Shown here: piece after piece, positions 61,301 through 64,000 of the stretch | Layout of the letters: each line of letters starts with the position of its first letter | Numbering within the stretch: position 1 is the stretch's first letter | NCBI GenBank assembly: GCA_959347315.1 | Contig: OY365809.1 | Coordinates: forward strand, 45,565,447-45,629,446 | Source: Bimastos eiseni | Lineage: Eukaryota > Annelida > Clitellata > Crassiclitellata > Lumbricidae | Reading direction: 5' to 3' | DNA length: 64,000 bases | The notes under the pieces: generated by a model | What the model saw: only the letters and a program-made list of their open reading frames with translations | Told to the model about the DNA's origin: nothing | The model's database searches: none | Position numbers and translations under genes: made by a program

Positions 61301-63969
61301 TATACATTTTAGTGATAAAACGTATTAGTATTGAGTATCGCTGACAGACTAAAAATAGGTATCGCGATACACATGCGATACCAGCAAATAAAACAATTGC
61401 TATACTCGCTGCGATACCAAAGTATCACGATACTTTATATTAACAGCCCTGCGAATAAGTAATAAGATGTATGAATAACTAATCAGATGAATAAATAATG
61501 AGATGCAGGAATAAATACAGAATAGCTAATCACAAAAGTTTGATTTTACTGTAAAATAATGTAACATAGCCTTCATCCTCTTTGTCACAATGTATTTGCC
61601 ATTTTGCACCCACTGCTATCTGCAATCTGTGGGCGTCTGTTTCATGCTAAAAAAAATCAGTTTACAATTACCACCACCATTACCAATCACACTTTGACAA
61701 CCATCTGTCCCAATACAGATGAGTGTGTAAATACCTTGTAGGCTCGTATGAAGCGAAGGAAGATGGAGAAGAAAGCGTGCGGCGCCAACGTCTTTGCACT
61801 TTCGCCAAAGTACACCAACACATCGGAGTAGGATTCCTGCCATCAAAATTCAATGCTTATTATTATTATTATATATATACATTTATTAAGTGCTGTTGTA
61901 TAAAACTCAAATACCAATCAATGGCATAGACTGATATTTGGGTATTATAGAACGGCACTTAATACATAAGAGGAGGAGAATCAATATAAGGCGAGCACTG
62001 TGACCAACATGTGTAACAATAGCTTAAAAGGAAGTCCTTGAAGCAATGCTTGATGTAAAACACTGCCATAATCATACCTGAGTTAGTGCCAGTCCCAAGC
62101 CTGGAGAACAGAGTAGTTCAACATTTTAGATCATATAAGTTAGTGCAGAGAGCGTCACTATGATCAGCACCATATAAAAATTAGATTTAACCACTTTGCT
62201 CCCATTATAGAACTGCATTGGCTCAATCTTCACCTTTTGCCTCAATTGGTCCCTTTCTCTAGAAAACACTTTCGCCTTCTGCTCGTGTAAAATTTTGTCT
62301 GGCAGTCTCTCATACTTGTTTGCTTTTCTAAAAACCTGCTTCTTCTCACAAGACCTTGCACACTGGCAGCGCTTCTTAACAGCTCACCCTACTAGAGGCG
62401 CTTTGCAAATTCATTCATTACAAAAATTTATATAGCATCCCATCAAGGCTACTACTCAGGAGTGAGCCCAATCCCAGCATGGCTAAAAAGAACAGTTTTA
62501 AGGAAAGTATAAAAAAAGAGTCTGAGTGGACCCTGGGGACAACCAACCACAACGCCAATGAGATTCCAGAGCGAGGGGCCAACCAACCGCTGAGAAGGCA
62601 CAATTCTGTTTAGTAGCTGTACGAGCAAATGGGACAATGAGTAGGCCTCGCTCAGTAGAGCGTAGAGAGCGGCGACTGAGTGGACTCAAAGTAGGTTCAC
62701 ACTCCTAGAGTAGCAGAGATTGCGAAGATACGCAGAGGTGAGACCAGCAAGGATCACCAGAACCAAAGAGATGATATGGTATGAGATTCGCTGTTGGTGG
62801 GGGAGCTAAATGCTCAAACACAATGTATAAAATAACAATAACCTGAGCAGCTTTGCTCTCAGACTTTAGTTTCTTTATCTTTCCCTCTGAGCTGCTCAGG
62901 AAGGATTTCACAACGGTCGGCTTCTCCACACTTCCCTCATACTCTTGTTTCATAGTCTGCATCCCATTCTCCAGCTGCACGATGTCGGCGATTATGTTCT
63001 CCAGAGACACTTAACAGATGAATATATTTCCAGAAATTGAAACAGAAATTTTACGAATTCAGTCACAAAGAACATAAAATATATCCAACCTAATGAAGAA
63101 AGTTTTATTCAATAAAATTCCTTAAATTTATCCTAACAAATAAACACTAACCAAGAAATATGATAACAGAACGGTAAATATAACGATAAAACTCATTCCT
63201 TACAAACCATACACAAGAGTAGAATTAGCCTTCATTCATAATACTTAATGAGACTCAGACAAAATACTAAAAGCAGCAATAGCAAAAAAAATAAATATAA
63301 TAATAACGATATTAATAATAATAATAGCATTAATGATAGATTACTGTAAATAATAAAAAATATGGTGTCAACCGTGAGCATGCTCCTCCTCACCTGTCGC
63401 TGCCTTCTCCACGAACTTCAGTTCCGAATCGAAGCACCGTAGATCAGGAAACTTCTCACGAATTGTTTTGACGATGAATTGAAGAAGCGACATTTTCTTG
63501 TCATTTGACTTAGTTTCTGCCAACTGTCATCATATCAAAACCAATTCTTATTCTCATTCAATTCTCATCTTATTTCATCAATTAACCCTTTAATGACAAG
63601 AGTTATTGATTATCAAAACGTGCTGGTCTTCAAAGGGTTAGCAACAGTAAATTTAATCACAATTAATAAAATAATCAACTAACCCTAATAGTGCTCTTGG
63701 GTAGGCAATCTTGAAGAGGTCCTATATAAAATTGCAATAATAATAATAATAATAATAAAAAAGAGGTTCATTCTTTGACATCGTCTGACAAAGTCGATCG
63801 CATGTTTCAGGTACAATTACTAAAGCTTAAAAAATCTTTATATAAGAATAATCCCAATAATTATAGTAACAATAATAATAATAACAACCATGTCAAGACT
63901 CTGAAGTTTGAAGCCATACACAGCGCCTCGTTTTGAGCTGTTCATGTAATTGCCAAACGCCAGGATGAT
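58393..63969 (-). CDS. FMNL: Formin-like protein (FMNL), C-terminal seven exons; 5' part off right edge
   Basis: Minus-strand exons in transcript order: 63969-63889, 63523-63394, 63009-62843, 61836-61735, 60347-60249, 59412-59316 and 58505-58393 (stop TAG at 58395-58393). Phases fit throughout, giving 262 residues. The first exon encodes [20 protein letters not shown], the FH2 signature of the FMNL branch; [29 protein letters not shown] and [13 protein letters not shown] follow in family order. [17 protein letters not shown] resembles a diaphanous autoregulatory (DAD) motif followed by a basic stretch. Known of the family: FH2 binds actin barbed ends and promotes filament assembly; DAD folds back on the N-terminal inhibitory domain. 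The donor of the 60249 exon (GTGTGT) is weak, so that border is the least sure. The gene converges on the SLC5 array. Confidence 0.92.
60372..60502. repeat. 20-bp minisatellite in FMNL intron
   Basis: ATGAATAAATAATCAGATGC-type units recur every 20 bases from 60374; the array resumes after the hAT insertion at about 61452-61520. Confidence 0.93.
60503..61451. mobile_element. 949-bp hAT element inserted in the minisatellite
   Basis: Begins CAGGGCTGTTAAAAAAG and ends TTAACAGCCCTG, with subterminal copies of CGATACCAATAC-like motifs. A perfect 8-bp target duplication CGAATAAG lies at 60495-60502 and 61452-61459. Short minus-strand frames (60828-61065) do not give a recognisable transposase, so it is probably non-autonomous. 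Confidence 0.93.
62160..62425 (+). mobile_element. CR1/L2-like LINE 3' end, + orientation
   Basis: ELHWL-type block near 62212, then [14 protein letters not shown] in a broken frame, ending GAGGCGCTTTGCAAATTCATTCATT. It abuts an oppositely oriented LINE end in the same FMNL intron. Confidence 0.5.
62420..62700 (-). mobile_element. CR1/L2-like LINE 3' end, - orientation
   Basis: Minus-strand frames read [20 protein letters not shown], then after a frameshift GPSLWN and [11 protein letters not shown], the usual end of LINE ORF2. A GCTATATAAAT core and a TAATGAATGAAT tail follow. Confidence 0.7.
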
Positions 63970-64000
63970 CTGAAACAAGGAGTAAATATTGCAAGAAAGT

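Overview
This is eukaryotic, intron-rich, AT-rich DNA. Genes are split into many small exons with GT-AG borders, and the spaces between them hold hAT, Tc1/mariner and LINE/SINE remnants, (ATT)n and (GAT)n microsatellites and frequent copies of the palindrome TAGGCCTA. From general knowledge that pattern fits a marine invertebrate deuterostome, most probably an echinoderm. No species can be named from the sequence alone.

The main content (1-52.9 kb, all on the + strand) is a head-to-tail tandem array of at least four paralogous SLC5-family sodium/solute symporter genes, closest to the monocarboxylate-transporter branch (SLC5A8/SLC5A12-like). Copy 1 is cut by the left edge, leaving only its last three exons (1881-3100). 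Copies 2 (10063-22670), 3 (27343-37381) and 4 (40959-52882) are complete, each with 16 coding exons and open frames of 650, 649 and 635 residues. Exons 1-14 have identical lengths in all three; length changes only in the last two exons, which encode the cytoplasmic tail. Between the genes are single-exon relics of further copies (exon 4 at 7115, exon 7 near 24056, exon 1 at 39942), so the array has gained and lost members. Copies 2 and 3 have homologous upstream spacers, with a shared 130-bp block, a TATA-like box and a shared candidate 5' UTR splice donor. Near-identical patches spanning intron-exon borders point to gene conversion.

Because copies 2 and 3 can be aligned, several transposon insertions in copy 2 can be dated against an empty site in copy 3: an 847-bp hAT element (13179-14025), a 263-bp hAT MITE (8642-8904) and a LINE 3' tail (22976-23046). 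A third hAT element (60503-61451) interrupts a minisatellite. A TIR element occurs twice, full (649-1832) and internally deleted (40443-40869).

From 52.9 to 58.4 kb there is no recognisable gene, only microsatellites, a non-LTR retrotransposon tail, degenerate short-unit arrays and a duplicated 170-bp segment. At the right edge, on the - strand and convergent with the array, lie the last seven coding exons (58393-63969) of a formin-like (FMNL) gene: the C-terminal half of the FH2 domain, a DAD-like motif and the stop codon.

The transporters would act at the plasma membrane in Na+-coupled uptake of small solutes. The formin is a cytoskeletal regulator with no evident functional link to them. 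All calls come from reading and hand translation; no database search was run.
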